IMG/VR virus record: IMGVR_UViG_3300022937_002035
Location: 1-41,736 of that record
DNA from: a virus
DNA length: 41,736 nucleotides
Direction: 5' to 3' (one strand)
Both the position numbers and the translations under genes were made by a program. Positions 31,003-38,988 of the stretch are shown here, piece by piece. Numbering within the stretch: the first letter of the stretch is position 1; every line of letters starts with the position of its first letter. The notes beneath the pieces were generated by a model. The model saw only the letters and a program-made list of their open reading frames with translations, made no database searches and had not been told where the DNA came from.

Positions 31003-31756
31003 TCGCTTCATCACAAACGCTAAATCTAATAATTCTGGGGTACTTAGAGATGAGAAGATAACTGTAATACTTCTAGCTGAAAATTATGGCTACAGGATGA
31101 AGTCTTACGGCCCTATCTCTTTGATAGAGTTTGAAGGTAAAACGTTATTAGAAAGACAAGTAGATGCGATTAGGTCTGTTTTTTTAGACTCCGAAATAAT
31201 TTTATGTTCAGGCTTTGAAACAAATAAAGTTTACCATTTTGTAAATTCTAAATTCCCAAGCAGTTATAATATTAGAATAGTAGAAAATCAAGTTTATTAT
31301 CATTCGAATTGTTGTGAGGGTCTGAGATTATGTATGAACAATACGACCAATAACAAGATATTGGTATGCGGTGGCGGTGTAGTGCTGACACCAAGATTCT
31401 TAAAAAGTCTTAATCTTAGAAAGCCATCAATATTCACTCAGGCGGGAAAGAAAGAGGATACATTTGAGATAGGAGTTATACCAAACGAAAACGATTCAAG
31501 ATTAGAAAATATGTCTCTAGCGATTAAAGACAATGTGTGGACCGAACTTCTGTACTTGACAGGAGAGCCACTCGTAAAATCTTTCTACAACTTAATATCC
31601 AAAGCAGAACTTAAAAACAAATTTCTGTTTGAGGCTATAAATTCATGGAAGGGCAGAAGACAACTAAGCATTTTTGAAAACGATTCTGACCCAATATTTA
31701 AAATTGACAACATAAAAACTCTCAAAAGGATAAACAATGAAAATTTTGTTCCATAA
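30989..31756 (+). CDS. Sugar nucleotidyltransferase-like protein
   Basis: 255 residues. ITVILLAENYGYRMKSYGP then PISLIEFEGKTLLERQVDAI matches the start of NTP-transferase (RmlA/GlmU) proteins, where the loop is normally GxGxRxxP; here it is altered (ENYGYRMKSYG). KILVCGGGVVL matches the strand before the metal Asp, but no Asp is there. So the fold is likely, and catalysis doubtful. Overlaps the next gene by 20 nt. Confidence 0.6.
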   Translation: MKKSNRFITNAKSNNSGVLRDEKITVILLAENYGYRMKSYGPISLIEFEGKTLLERQVDAIRSVFLDSEIILCSGFETNKVYHFVNSKFPSSYNIRIVENQVYYHSNCCEGLRLCMNNTTNNKILVCGGGVVLTPRFLKSLNLRKPSIFTQAGKKEDTFEIGVIPNENDSRLENMSLAIKDNVWTELLYLTGEPLVKSFYNLISKAELKNKFLFEAINSWKGRRQLSIFENDSDPIFKIDNIKTLKRINNENFVP

Positions 31757-32630
31757 TTACTCAAGTTCAACCTCTACAGAGCCTCTTTACCTTCATAACG
31801 CACTGCAAAAGTGCGGAGTGGAGAGCGTTATTTGGGGCGATCCCAATATGAGTGCTTACGATGTTTTTGACACTACAAAGCCGGATGTATTTGTAACGCA
31901 CTTCAAGACATTCAGTCAAGATATTTTTCAATACATGAAGCAGAATAGTGGCTGCTCTTTGGTGTTGAATGTAACTGGTGCATCTCAGTCGCAAATTGAA
32001 TCTATCGAGAAAGAGTTAGAGAAGGCGGGCATCAAGGTAGCTTTCTTGTTCACGAACAGTTTTGAGAATAAACTAAAAACAAAACTCAAGCTACACAACC
32101 TTCTGCCTGCGGCAGACCTGTTTAATCTTCCACCTCAACAAAATGTTAAGTCTGTTTTGCCAGAAGCTGTGGTTTCTAATAAATTTGACGAAAATGTTGA
32201 GAATTATATTGGTGAAAAGGACGTTTTCAATCTATTATATATTACGGACGGAGACAAGGACAGCAACTTCGACATAAGGGTAAATGTCAGAAACCTTTCC
32301 CAGCTTTACAAAGTGTATGACAAGATGTCTTTAGTTGGAGATAATGACTTGTGTTGCTCTCAGTTGTTCTTTGATATGGTGATGTATTGTAACAATCCAG
32401 TTATTAGAAGTTCGGACCAAGAAGTTTTCAATAAATTTTTGGGTAGTGTCTTCCAAGACACAGGTCAGTATGAAGACGATTTACTGGGTGAAATTAGAAA
32501 CCAAATCAAAGATAGGCATACGCCATTTCATAGAGCTTGGAGATTAATGAAATTCTTGGGTGACAAAGATGCGATGTCTAAAATTGACAACGTAAAAAAT
32601 CAACTACCAACATTAATTAAGGATATGTAA
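31737..32630 (+). CDS. GT-B-like protein, possible glycosyltransferase
   Basis: 297 residues. MKILFHNYSSSTSTEPLYLH, VESVIWGDPN and KPDVFVTHF are a Rossmann-like N-terminal half. SCSLVLNVTGASQSQIESI-type text and FNLLYITDGDKDS suggest a second domain. The C-terminus (HTPFHRAWRLMKFLGD) resembles GT4 ends. No canonical donor motif is visible. Position in the cassette is the main support. Confidence 0.5.
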   Translation: MKILFHNYSSSTSTEPLYLHNALQKCGVESVIWGDPNMSAYDVFDTTKPDVFVTHFKTFSQDIFQYMKQNSGCSLVLNVTGASQSQIESIEKELEKAGIKVAFLFTNSFENKLKTKLKLHNLLPAADLFNLPPQQNVKSVLPEAVVSNKFDENVENYIGEKDVFNLLYITDGDKDSNFDIRVNVRNLSQLYKVYDKMSLVGDNDLCCSQLFFDMVMYCNNPVIRSSDQEVFNKFLGSVFQDTGQYEDDLLGEIRNQIKDRHTPFHRAWRLMKFLGDKDAMSKIDNVKNQLPTLIKDM

Positions 32631-33340
32631 TGAAACTATTGGTACAATTTCCAACATACGGAAGAGCGGAGAAGTTCCTCCGTGTGTTGAATCAATACGT
32701 CGAGACGGTCAGTCCGCATCATGACGTATTTTTTAATATTAATTGTGATTTGGTAGATTTGACTATGACAAATGCTTACGTTCAAGAGAGGATAAAATAC
32801 CTCCTTTCTAAGATGCCGAATGTAGAAGGCGTAGTCAATTACGATCAGAACACAGACAAGATCAGTGCGATTAATGACCATATTGATGGTCGTGAATTTG
32901 ATATTGTAATCTGTGCTAGTGACGATATGGTTCCAAAGGCTTGGGGTTGGGACAACGAGATTGCGATTGCCATGCAGGAGCACTTTCCAGATCTAGATGG
33001 TTGTGTTCATTTCAACGATGGGAACACAGATGGGGAACTTATCACTTTTTCTATTCTTGGTAAAGCATTGTATGACCACTTTGGTTATATTTATCACCCA
33101 GACTACAAAAGCCTTTACTGCGATGATGAGTTCACGCAAGAGGTAAGACGTATGGGTAAAGAGAAGTATATCAATAAAGTCATTATCTCTCATGAGCATT
33201 GGAGTATTGAAGGTTCTGAGAATCATAATCAAGAAGACATCGCCGTTCAAAAAACTCTGCACTACTCTGGGCGAGATCGGCTTGTATTTAATAGGCGTAA
33301 AGAGATGGGCTTCCCTAAACAAAGGATAACAAATGACTAA
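32630..33340 (+). CDS. GT-A glycosyltransferase (GT2-like)
   Basis: 236 residues. The start MKLLVQFPTYGRAEKFLRVL is typical for GT2. The metal site is in FDIVICASDDMVPKAWGWDN (SDDM), followed by CDDEFTQEVRRMG, the acceptor-side acidic motif. One compact domain, no membrane helices, so a soluble transferase. 1-nt overlap with the upstream gene, 8-nt with the next. Confidence 0.72.
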   Translation: MKLLVQFPTYGRAEKFLRVLNQYVETVSPHHDVFFNINCDLVDLTMTNAYVQERIKYLLSKMPNVEGVVNYDQNTDKISAINDHIDGREFDIVICASDDMVPKAWGWDNEIAIAMQEHFPDLDGCVHFNDGNTDGELITFSILGKALYDHFGYIYHPDYKSLYCDDEFTQEVRRMGKEKYINKVIISHEHWSIEGSENHNQEDIAVQKTLHYSGRDRLVFNRRKEMGFPKQRITND

Positions 33341-33959
33341 AGTTATTGGTTTCTCTCTATGGGGAGACAATCCAAAATATACTGTAGGTGCAATAAGAAA
33401 CGCACAACTCGCACCTGAGATTTATCCGGGTTGGGAGTGCCACTTTTATGTTGGTGATGGTGTGCCGCAAGATGTCATTGATACACTATCCATTGATAAC
33501 ACTGTTATTCTAATGGATGGATCAGGCTGGAACGCTACCTTTTGGCGTTTCTTGTCTGCTGAGAAAGCTGATGTTTTTATTTCAAGAGATACAGATTCTC
33601 GGCTAAACCCAAGAGAAAAAGCCGCAGTAGACGAGTGGCTTGCTAGTGATAAAGACTTTCACATCATGCGTGACCATCCATATCACCAAACAGAGATTCT
33701 TGCGGGAATGTGGGGTTGTAGAAATGGCATCCTTAGTGGTATTAGAGATATGGTATTTAACTATGATATGAGAGACTACGACCAGACATACCAAAACGAT
33801 CAGAATTTTTTAAGAGAAGTTGTTTGGCCTATAGTCCGAGATAAATCATTTGTTCATGATCCATATTTTAGCGTGGGGCATGAATTTCCAACCATGAGAG
33901 AGGATATGCAAGACTTTGTTGGACAAGTATTTGATGAAAATGAGGTGCCACAATTTTGA
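33333..33959 (+). CDS. GT-A-like glycosyltransferase
   Basis: 208 residues. KVIGFSLWGDNPKYTVGAIR and IYPGWECHFYVGDG, then the metal site VFISRDTDSRLNPREKAAVD and HIMRDHPYHQTEILAGMWG. This block is a conserved family in phage and bacterial glycan clusters. Its stop overlaps the TTG start of the next gene. Substrate unknown. Confidence 0.72.
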   Translation: MTKVIGFSLWGDNPKYTVGAIRNAQLAPEIYPGWECHFYVGDGVPQDVIDTLSIDNTVILMDGSGWNATFWRFLSAEKADVFISRDTDSRLNPREKAAVDEWLASDKDFHIMRDHPYHQTEILAGMWGCRNGILSGIRDMVFNYDMRDYDQTYQNDQNFLREVVWPIVRDKSFVHDPYFSVGHEFPTMREDMQDFVGQVFDENEVPQF

Positions 33960-34795
33960 AAATCTTAATTATACAAGAAAACGGTCATCATGACCTAAAC
34001 AGAAACTTTAGAGAGTGCTTTTGTCTCAAGCGTGGATTTGAGCATCATGGTGCTGAAGTAGAAATTTGGGGAAAGGGTCACGATGATTTCGATCCAAATC
34101 CAGACCAGCGAATGTACGACCAATACTTCAGTCACTTTGATTTGGTGTTCGCGATTGAAAACTGGGACTGGATGCCAGACATGAGTAAAGTACACACCAA
34201 GAAATTTATCTGGGCAATTGACGCACACTGCAAAGGCCCACGAGTCTACGAGCGATATGGATTTGACAAGGTTCTACATGCCTCATCGCAATTTGCAGAA
34301 AAAGACTGCTGGCTTCCAAACTGCTACGACGACACTATTATTTATCCACTAGAAAATTTATACTACAAAAGTTGCGGAATTGGTTTCTGCGGTAATGTAG
34401 TCAACAGACAGTCATACATTGATATATTGAAGGCTAACTTCCCACAGTTTAGATTTGACGAATTTGTTATTGGGCCGGATATGGTCGAGGCAGTCAATTC
34501 ATACCTTGTACATTGGAACGCTAATATTGGAGTTGATGTAAATTACAGAAACTTCGAAACAATGGGTTGTCAAACAATGCTTTTAACCTCTGCACATCCA
34601 GCATATGGATCACTTGGAATTAAAGACGGAGTAAACTGTCTTACTTATAGCAATACAATAGAAATGATTGGAAAAGCAAAATATGCTCTTGAAAATGATA
34701 ATTTTCGACATGATATTGCTAAAGAAGGATACGAACTAGTAAAGAAACATCATACATACAAAAACAGGGCACAACAAATATTGGAGATGCTATGA
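33956..34795 (+). CDS. GT-B-like glycosyltransferase, TTG start
   Basis: 279 residues. The TTG at 33956 overlaps the upstream TGA, and the product begins with a proper Rossmann strand (MKILIIQENGHHDLNRNFRE). CGIGFCGNVVNRQSYIDIL, NANIGVDVNYRNFETMGCQT and TYSNTIEMIGKAKYALEN follow the CgeB/GT4-type C-terminal plan. Probable spore-maturation-like (CgeB) glycosyltransferase. Overlaps the next gene by 4 nt. Confidence 0.7.
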   Translation: MKILIIQENGHHDLNRNFRECFCLKRGFEHHGAEVEIWGKGHDDFDPNPDQRMYDQYFSHFDLVFAIENWDWMPDMSKVHTKKFIWAIDAHCKGPRVYERYGFDKVLHASSQFAEKDCWLPNCYDDTIIYPLENLYYKSCGIGFCGNVVNRQSYIDILKANFPQFRFDEFVIGPDMVEAVNSYLVHWNANIGVDVNYRNFETMGCQTMLLTSAHPAYGSLGIKDGVNCLTYSNTIEMIGKAKYALENDNFRHDIAKEGYELVKKHHTYKNRAQQILEML

Positions 34796-35502
34796 AAGTA
34801 GTCGGGCTTATGCTCGCCTCGAACAATGAGGAAAATGGCCGTTCTTACATGGATATGGTAACTGCCTGTAAAGAAACATGGATCGCAAACAGACACCCTA
34901 ATGTAGAAGTTATCGCTACTTGGGGTAAAACATACCAACCTTACATTACAGAAAAAGTAAAGGAAGGAGAATGGATACTCACTCAAGAAAATGATCTTCT
35001 GATAAATACAGAGGAACATAGAGCGAATCTACTTATCAAGACAATTAAGGGTATGGAATGTGCCCTATTGAAATACCCAGATTTGGACTATATTTTTAGA
35101 CCAAACTGTGGTAGCTACGTAAAAACAGATTTGCTGTATGAATTTTTACAGGATAAACCAAGAGAAAAGTATTTCGGAGGTATACTTGGTGAGCACAAGG
35201 GTATTCCATTCATCTCTGGTGCATGTATGTTATTCAGTAGAGATGTTGTAGAATTGATAGTAAAAAATCAAGATAAAATCAACTTAGATGGTTGGAAAAT
35301 GATGGACGATGTAAGTCTCGCCCAGTATCTTTCTTCAGAAGATATTGAACCAACAGGAGATGGACATAGAGTCCAAGCTGGTAATGAACAGGAACTAAAA
35401 GATTCTTGGGATAGGAAATGTTACCACTATTATTTCTGCCACACAATTAATCCAGAGTTAGTTCGTAAGACACACTTATTGTTTAGAGGATCTGCTAAAT
35501 GA
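34792..35502 (+). CDS. Fringe/GT31-like glycosyltransferase
   Basis: 236 residues. ACKETWIANRHPNVEVIATW, YPDLDYIFRPNCGSYVKTDL, GIPFISGACMLFSRDVVELI and MMDDVSLAQYL are arranged as in Fringe-type GT31 enzymes: the metal/donor region, the GAC-type acceptor segment, and the DDV motif. In place of DxD it has FRPNC, so metal use is uncertain. ATGA coupling at both ends. Confidence 0.6.
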   Translation: MKVVGLMLASNNEENGRSYMDMVTACKETWIANRHPNVEVIATWGKTYQPYITEKVKEGEWILTQENDLLINTEEHRANLLIKTIKGMECALLKYPDLDYIFRPNCGSYVKTDLLYEFLQDKPREKYFGGILGEHKGIPFISGACMLFSRDVVELIVKNQDKINLDGWKMMDDVSLAQYLSSEDIEPTGDGHRVQAGNEQELKDSWDRKCYHYYFCHTINPELVRKTHLLFRGSAK

Positions 35503-36281
35503 AGATTGACAGAATCATTACATCAATAAATGATAACCCAGATTATGTCTCTTTTGCACAATTTACGTGTTGGGCATGGCATAAACTAGGTTATAATGTA
35601 ACGTTGAACATTGTTGGAGACCACACCGTTGACGTAGGAGAGACTGCTGACGTTGTAAACTGGGAAAATCTACCATATGTAGAGAGTAAAAAGCAATCCC
35701 AGTTTATTAGGATGTATAATGCAAGCACATATGGCGACGAAGTGTGCATGATTGCAGATATTGATATGGTCCCCTTGAGTGACGCACCTCTTGTAGCTTA
35801 TGGTTGGGTTCCAGAAGATCATCTGGCTCAATTTGGCTATGAGCATCCGGCCTTCCAAAGACATCCAGATATTGGAAAATGGCCCATGCATGGCACTGCT
35901 GGAAAGGGCAGTACGTTCAAGGAAATTATTAACCCAAACGATAAGAGTTTGGCATCTTGTGTTTCGGAATGGAACATTTCCATGCCAGACTATCGAGCGA
36001 GACCTATGATGAGTGGATATTTTTGCGATGAGTCGCTAATTAAATGTCTTCTAGATCAATGGTCTGGAAAAGATAGCAGGGTAAGCAAAATACGAAGAGA
36101 AGAATCTGGAGATTTTAAACAGCACGCAGATGGAGGTTATACTGTTTACGGAAGAATCGACAGAGAGAAATGGGCAACCTTAGAGGATGAAGATTTACAA
36201 GATTATTTTGAAATTCATGGGCCAAGACCTTTTACGCAACAATGGTACAAGGCTGCCATACAACATTTAGGAGATAAATAG
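35499..36281 (+). CDS. GT-A-like glycosyltransferase with DxD
   Basis: 260 residues. SQFIRMYNASTYGDEVCMIA leads into DIDMVPLS, a good DxD metal site. Next come MHGTAGKGSTFKEIINPND and RPMMSGYFCDESLIKCLLDQ. The C-terminal part (FEIHGPRPFTQQWYK) looks like an acceptor-binding lid. It overlaps the upstream gene by 4 nt. Sugar unknown. Confidence 0.65.
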   Translation: MKIDRIITSINDNPDYVSFAQFTCWAWHKLGYNVTLNIVGDHTVDVGETADVVNWENLPYVESKKQSQFIRMYNASTYGDEVCMIADIDMVPLSDAPLVAYGWVPEDHLAQFGYEHPAFQRHPDIGKWPMHGTAGKGSTFKEIINPNDKSLASCVSEWNISMPDYRARPMMSGYFCDESLIKCLLDQWSGKDSRVSKIRREESGDFKQHADGGYTVYGRIDREKWATLEDEDLQDYFEIHGPRPFTQQWYKAAIQHLGDK

Positions 36282-36784
36282 TGAGTGATGATTGGAATAG
36301 CCATAAACCAGTTTTGCACGCACTTTTAAAAACGTGTAACATAGAAAGTGTATTTGAGTTTGGTAGTGGGTTTGGCAGCACGCCCATCTTTGTCGAAGGT
36401 TGCAAATCTGTGCATAGCGTAGAAATGCAAAGCGAGGAATGGTTTGTTAAGGTTAAAGAAAAACTTAGCAGTTATGAAAATTTCAAATATGATATGATGC
36501 TTGGACCAATTGATGCTATCGTATACTTTGCTGGTATAGATAAAAAATACGATCTAGTATTCGTTGACGGTCATGGCCTGTCAAGACCTGAGTGTATCAA
36601 TGCTGCGTTCAGCAAAACGGACATTGTTGTTACGCATGATACTGATGTACATTCATACCACTGGGAAAGAATCAATCTACCAGAAGGTTGGTCTAAAATT
36701 AATTATAAGGTAGTGCCTTGGACCACAGTTTTTCATAAGAATACTGTAGATATTTCTGAATTAAAAAAGGAGCTTGAATTATGA
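36281..36784 (+). CDS. Methyltransferase-fold protein, GTG start
   Basis: 167 residues from GTG 36281, overlapping the upstream TAG by 1 nt. ESVFEFGSGFGSTPIFVEG is a class I motif I, HSVEMQSEEWF carries the acidic ribose-binding Glu, and YDLVFVDGHGLSRPECINAA and VVTHDTDVHSYH complete the fold. Overall like the small methyltransferases at 14152 and 27153. Overlaps the fucose synthase-like gene by 4 nt. Confidence 0.68.
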   Translation: MSDDWNSHKPVLHALLKTCNIESVFEFGSGFGSTPIFVEGCKSVHSVEMQSEEWFVKVKEKLSSYENFKYDMMLGPIDAIVYFAGIDKKYDLVFVDGHGLSRPECINAAFSKTDIVVTHDTDVHSYHWERINLPEGWSKINYKVVPWTTVFHKNTVDISELKKELEL

Positions 36785-37791
36785 AAATATTATTAACTGG
36801 TGGTTCGGGATTTCTAGGAAAGAACATCGTAGGTCATTTCAATGTGGTGAATATCTGTGACGGTTCTTCGTGGAACTCACTTAGTGATGGTCCGGGCGGC
36901 ACTGTATTAGAAGACAAATCTGAACTAAGCTACAATGTAATACCTATGAGTAGCAAGGTCTACGACCTTAGAGACAGCTATGCTTGTAAGAAAGCATTAG
37001 AATATTATACCCCCGATGTTGTTGTTCATGCTGCTGGTAGTGTTGGTGGTATTCTAGCTAACCGTGAAAATCCCGGCAAGTTTATGTACGACAATCTTGC
37101 TATGGGTATGAACATGATGGAGCGTACTCGACAGTACCGAGACAGAACTCAAAAAGATGTAAAGTTTATCATGTTGGGTACAGTTTGTGCATATCCAAAG
37201 CACACACCGACACCATTCTTGGAAAGCTACTTATGGGAAGGTTATCCAGAGGAAACTAACGCACCTTATGGTATCGCTAAGAAGACTTTGATGAAGATGG
37301 GCGAGACTTATCATGAACAATATGGGATGAATATTGTTAATCTCATTCCTGTAAACATGTACGGCCCATACGATCATTTTAATCTCACAAGTAGCCATGT
37401 AATACCTGCCCTTATTTTGAAGTTTTATAACGCCATTAAAAACGGTGAACAAGAAGTCAGAGTGTGGGGCACTGGTAAAGCATCAAGAGAGTTTTTGTAT
37501 GCTGGCGATTGTGCCGAAGCGATTCGTTTGGCTATTCATAACGACGTTGGGCCAGAACCAATCAATATTGGAACTGGCAAAGAGATCACAATTCATGACC
37601 TAGTGACTGAGATTGGCGATCAGATGGGTTATGAAGGAACGATCAAGTGGGAAACAGACAAACCTGATGGGCAACCTCGTCGTTGCCTAAACACTCATCA
37701 GGCTACAGAGAAGCTGGGCTTTAGTGCCTCAACAGATTTACAAACTGGACTTAAACATACTATCGAATGGTTTTTGAAGGAGAACAAATAA
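36781..37791 (+). CDS. GDP-L-fucose synthase-like epimerase/reductase
   Basis: 336 residues. The NADP loop is LLTGGSGFLGKN. PDVVVHAAGSVGGILANREN, MLGTVCAYPKHTPTPFLE, the catalytic APYGIAKKTLMKMGETY and LIPVNMYGPYDHFNLTSSHV, then VWGTGKASREFLYAGDCAEA, follow GDP-fucose synthase (WcaG/Fcl) along its length. It makes GDP-L-fucose from GDP-4-keto-6-deoxymannose. No GDP-mannose 4,6-dehydratase is in the window, so its substrate must come from the host or another phage locus. Confidence 0.88.
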   Translation: MKILLTGGSGFLGKNIVGHFNVVNICDGSSWNSLSDGPGGTVLEDKSELSYNVIPMSSKVYDLRDSYACKKALEYYTPDVVVHAAGSVGGILANRENPGKFMYDNLAMGMNMMERTRQYRDRTQKDVKFIMLGTVCAYPKHTPTPFLESYLWEGYPEETNAPYGIAKKTLMKMGETYHEQYGMNIVNLIPVNMYGPYDHFNLTSSHVIPALILKFYNAIKNGEQEVRVWGTGKASREFLYAGDCAEAIRLAIHNDVGPEPINIGTGKEITIHDLVTEIGDQMGYEGTIKWETDKPDGQPRRCLNTHQATEKLGFSASTDLQTGLKHTIEWFLKENK

Positions 37792-38231
37792 TGAACTTAG
37801 GATTTTTTGTACCTACTAGTGCTGGCACCCCACAAAATACAAAGATTTACAATTTTCTAAACAATTCAGTGGAAGACCTCACCTCTGCTTCTGTATTCTT
37901 CAACGACACTGGGTTTAATCCAGTAGCTCCTAGATTTGGAATGTTTGACTCTGCTGATATGTGGAGCTTTAGTGGCAACCTAATTTGTACCACAATAGAT
38001 AACTTAAGAAGGGCAGTGTCAACTGTCAATAATATTAAACTTGCATATCTCTTTAGTTCCAGTGAAGATATAGAAAGAAACTTGTTTGACTTTGTTGGTA
38101 TAGCACAGACATACAAGGTACTCGTAGATAACCTAGTAGACTATAACACGTTTTATAGACTAACAGGGCACAAGCCGGTTCTCGTAGAGGATTGGTCAGT
38201 CGATAAATTAAAGGAGGTTTTTAATGGCTAG
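37791..38231 (+). CDS. Hypothetical protein at the end of the glycan cassette
   Basis: 146 residues from ATG 37791, which overlaps the fucose synthase stop; a longer ORF from 37767 is less likely. The sequence is Asn/Phe/Ser-rich and soluble. MNLGFFVPTSAGTPQNTKIY could be the first strand-helix of a Rossmann domain; VFFNDTGFNPVAPRFGMFDS and CTTIDNLRRAVSTVNNIKLA follow. No family recognised; may be a partial GT-B-like fold. Confidence 0.5.
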   Translation: MNLGFFVPTSAGTPQNTKIYNFLNNSVEDLTSASVFFNDTGFNPVAPRFGMFDSADMWSFSGNLICTTIDNLRRAVSTVNNIKLAYLFSSSEDIERNLFDFVGIAQTYKVLVDNLVDYNTFYRLTGHKPVLVEDWSVDKLKEVFNG

Positions 38232-38988
38232 TTTTGACGATAAAGTTATTGACTTGTATAATGAGCAAAATAAAAGTACGTATGAGATTGCGAAACAACT
38301 GAACACTTACCCAAATAAGATTAGGCGAACACTAATTAAGCATGGGTATGAGTTGAAGGACAAGAGTGCGGCACAAAAAGCTGCACTAAAATCTGGTCGC
38401 AGTTCTCATCCTACTGCCGGTAAAAAAAGAACTGACGCTGAGAAGATCGCAATTAGTCAGAGTCTTGTAAACTACTGGGAGGAAATGAGCGACAAAGAGA
38501 AAGCTCGAAGAGTCAAGCAGGCAAAATATAATTGGAAAAACATGTCTGCAAAACAAAAAGAAGAGATGAGATCTAAGGGTATTGCTGCAATCAGAACTGC
38601 CGCAAAAGAAGGCTCTAAAATGGAGCGATGGGTAAAAGAGAAGCTAGAAGAGGCTGGTTTCTCGGTCAGGATGCATGTTTTAATAATTCCGGCAGAAAAT
38701 CTGGAAATTGACTTGTATATTCCTGATTTGAAGACTATAATAGAGGTAGACGGGCCAAGTCATTTCTTGCCTATCTGGGGAGAGGAAAAGCTCCAGAAAC
38801 AGGTAAATGCAGACTTGAGAAAGTCAGGTGCCCTGTTGAGTAAAGGATATGCAGTGATCCGTTTGAAGTCACTGGGACAGGAAAGTTTGGCAAAGCGTGA
38901 AGAGATGTTGTCGTCCGTAGTAGATGAAGTAACCAAGATCTCTAAAAAGTTTCCGCCAAAGAGTAAACGTTTTATTGAGGTTGAATAA
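38224..38988 (+). CDS. HTH plus VSR-like nuclease, probable homing endonuclease
   Basis: 254 residues in three parts. The HTH at 10-45 is YEIAKQLNTYPNKIRRTLIK. The middle (60-125), with SSHPTAGKKRTDAEKIAIS, resembles NUMOD-type DNA-binding repeats of homing nucleases. The C-terminal nuclease has IDLYIPD (D163), IIEVDGPSH (E174, D176, H180), QKQVNADLRKSG and YAVIRLK, like the protein at 4560 and Vsr. The combination fits a mobile endonuclease at the end of the cassette. Contains the promoter at 38713-38741. Confidence 0.75.
   Translation: MASFDDKVIDLYNEQNKSTYEIAKQLNTYPNKIRRTLIKHGYELKDKSAAQKAALKSGRSSHPTAGKKRTDAEKIAISQSLVNYWEEMSDKEKARRVKQAKYNWKNMSAKQKEEMRSKGIAAIRTAAKEGSKMERWVKEKLEEAGFSVRMHVLIIPAENLEIDLYIPDLKTIIEVDGPSHFLPIWGEEKLQKQVNADLRKSGALLSKGYAVIRLKSLGQESLAKREEMLSSVVDEVTKISKKFPPKSKRFIEVE
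38713..38741 (+). promoter_or_regulatory. Sigma-70-like promoter, family member 6 (internal)
   Basis: TTGTAT (38713-38718), 17-bp spacer, TATAAT (38736-38741) in AGACTATAATAG. Weakest -35 of the six (TTG only) but the same GACTATAATA core. It lies in the nuclease gene and would serve the Rad52-like and zinc-ribbon genes that follow. Confidence 0.4.

Noticed and set aside
38142-38147. GTAGACTATAAC resembling the dnaE/ssb promoter core
   Set aside because: The hexamer is TATAAC and the -35 position has no TTG.
21971-38231. A host-like capsule export operon
   Set aside because: No flippase, polymerase, ABC transporter or membrane-spanning transferase is present; the genes are soluble enzymes only.
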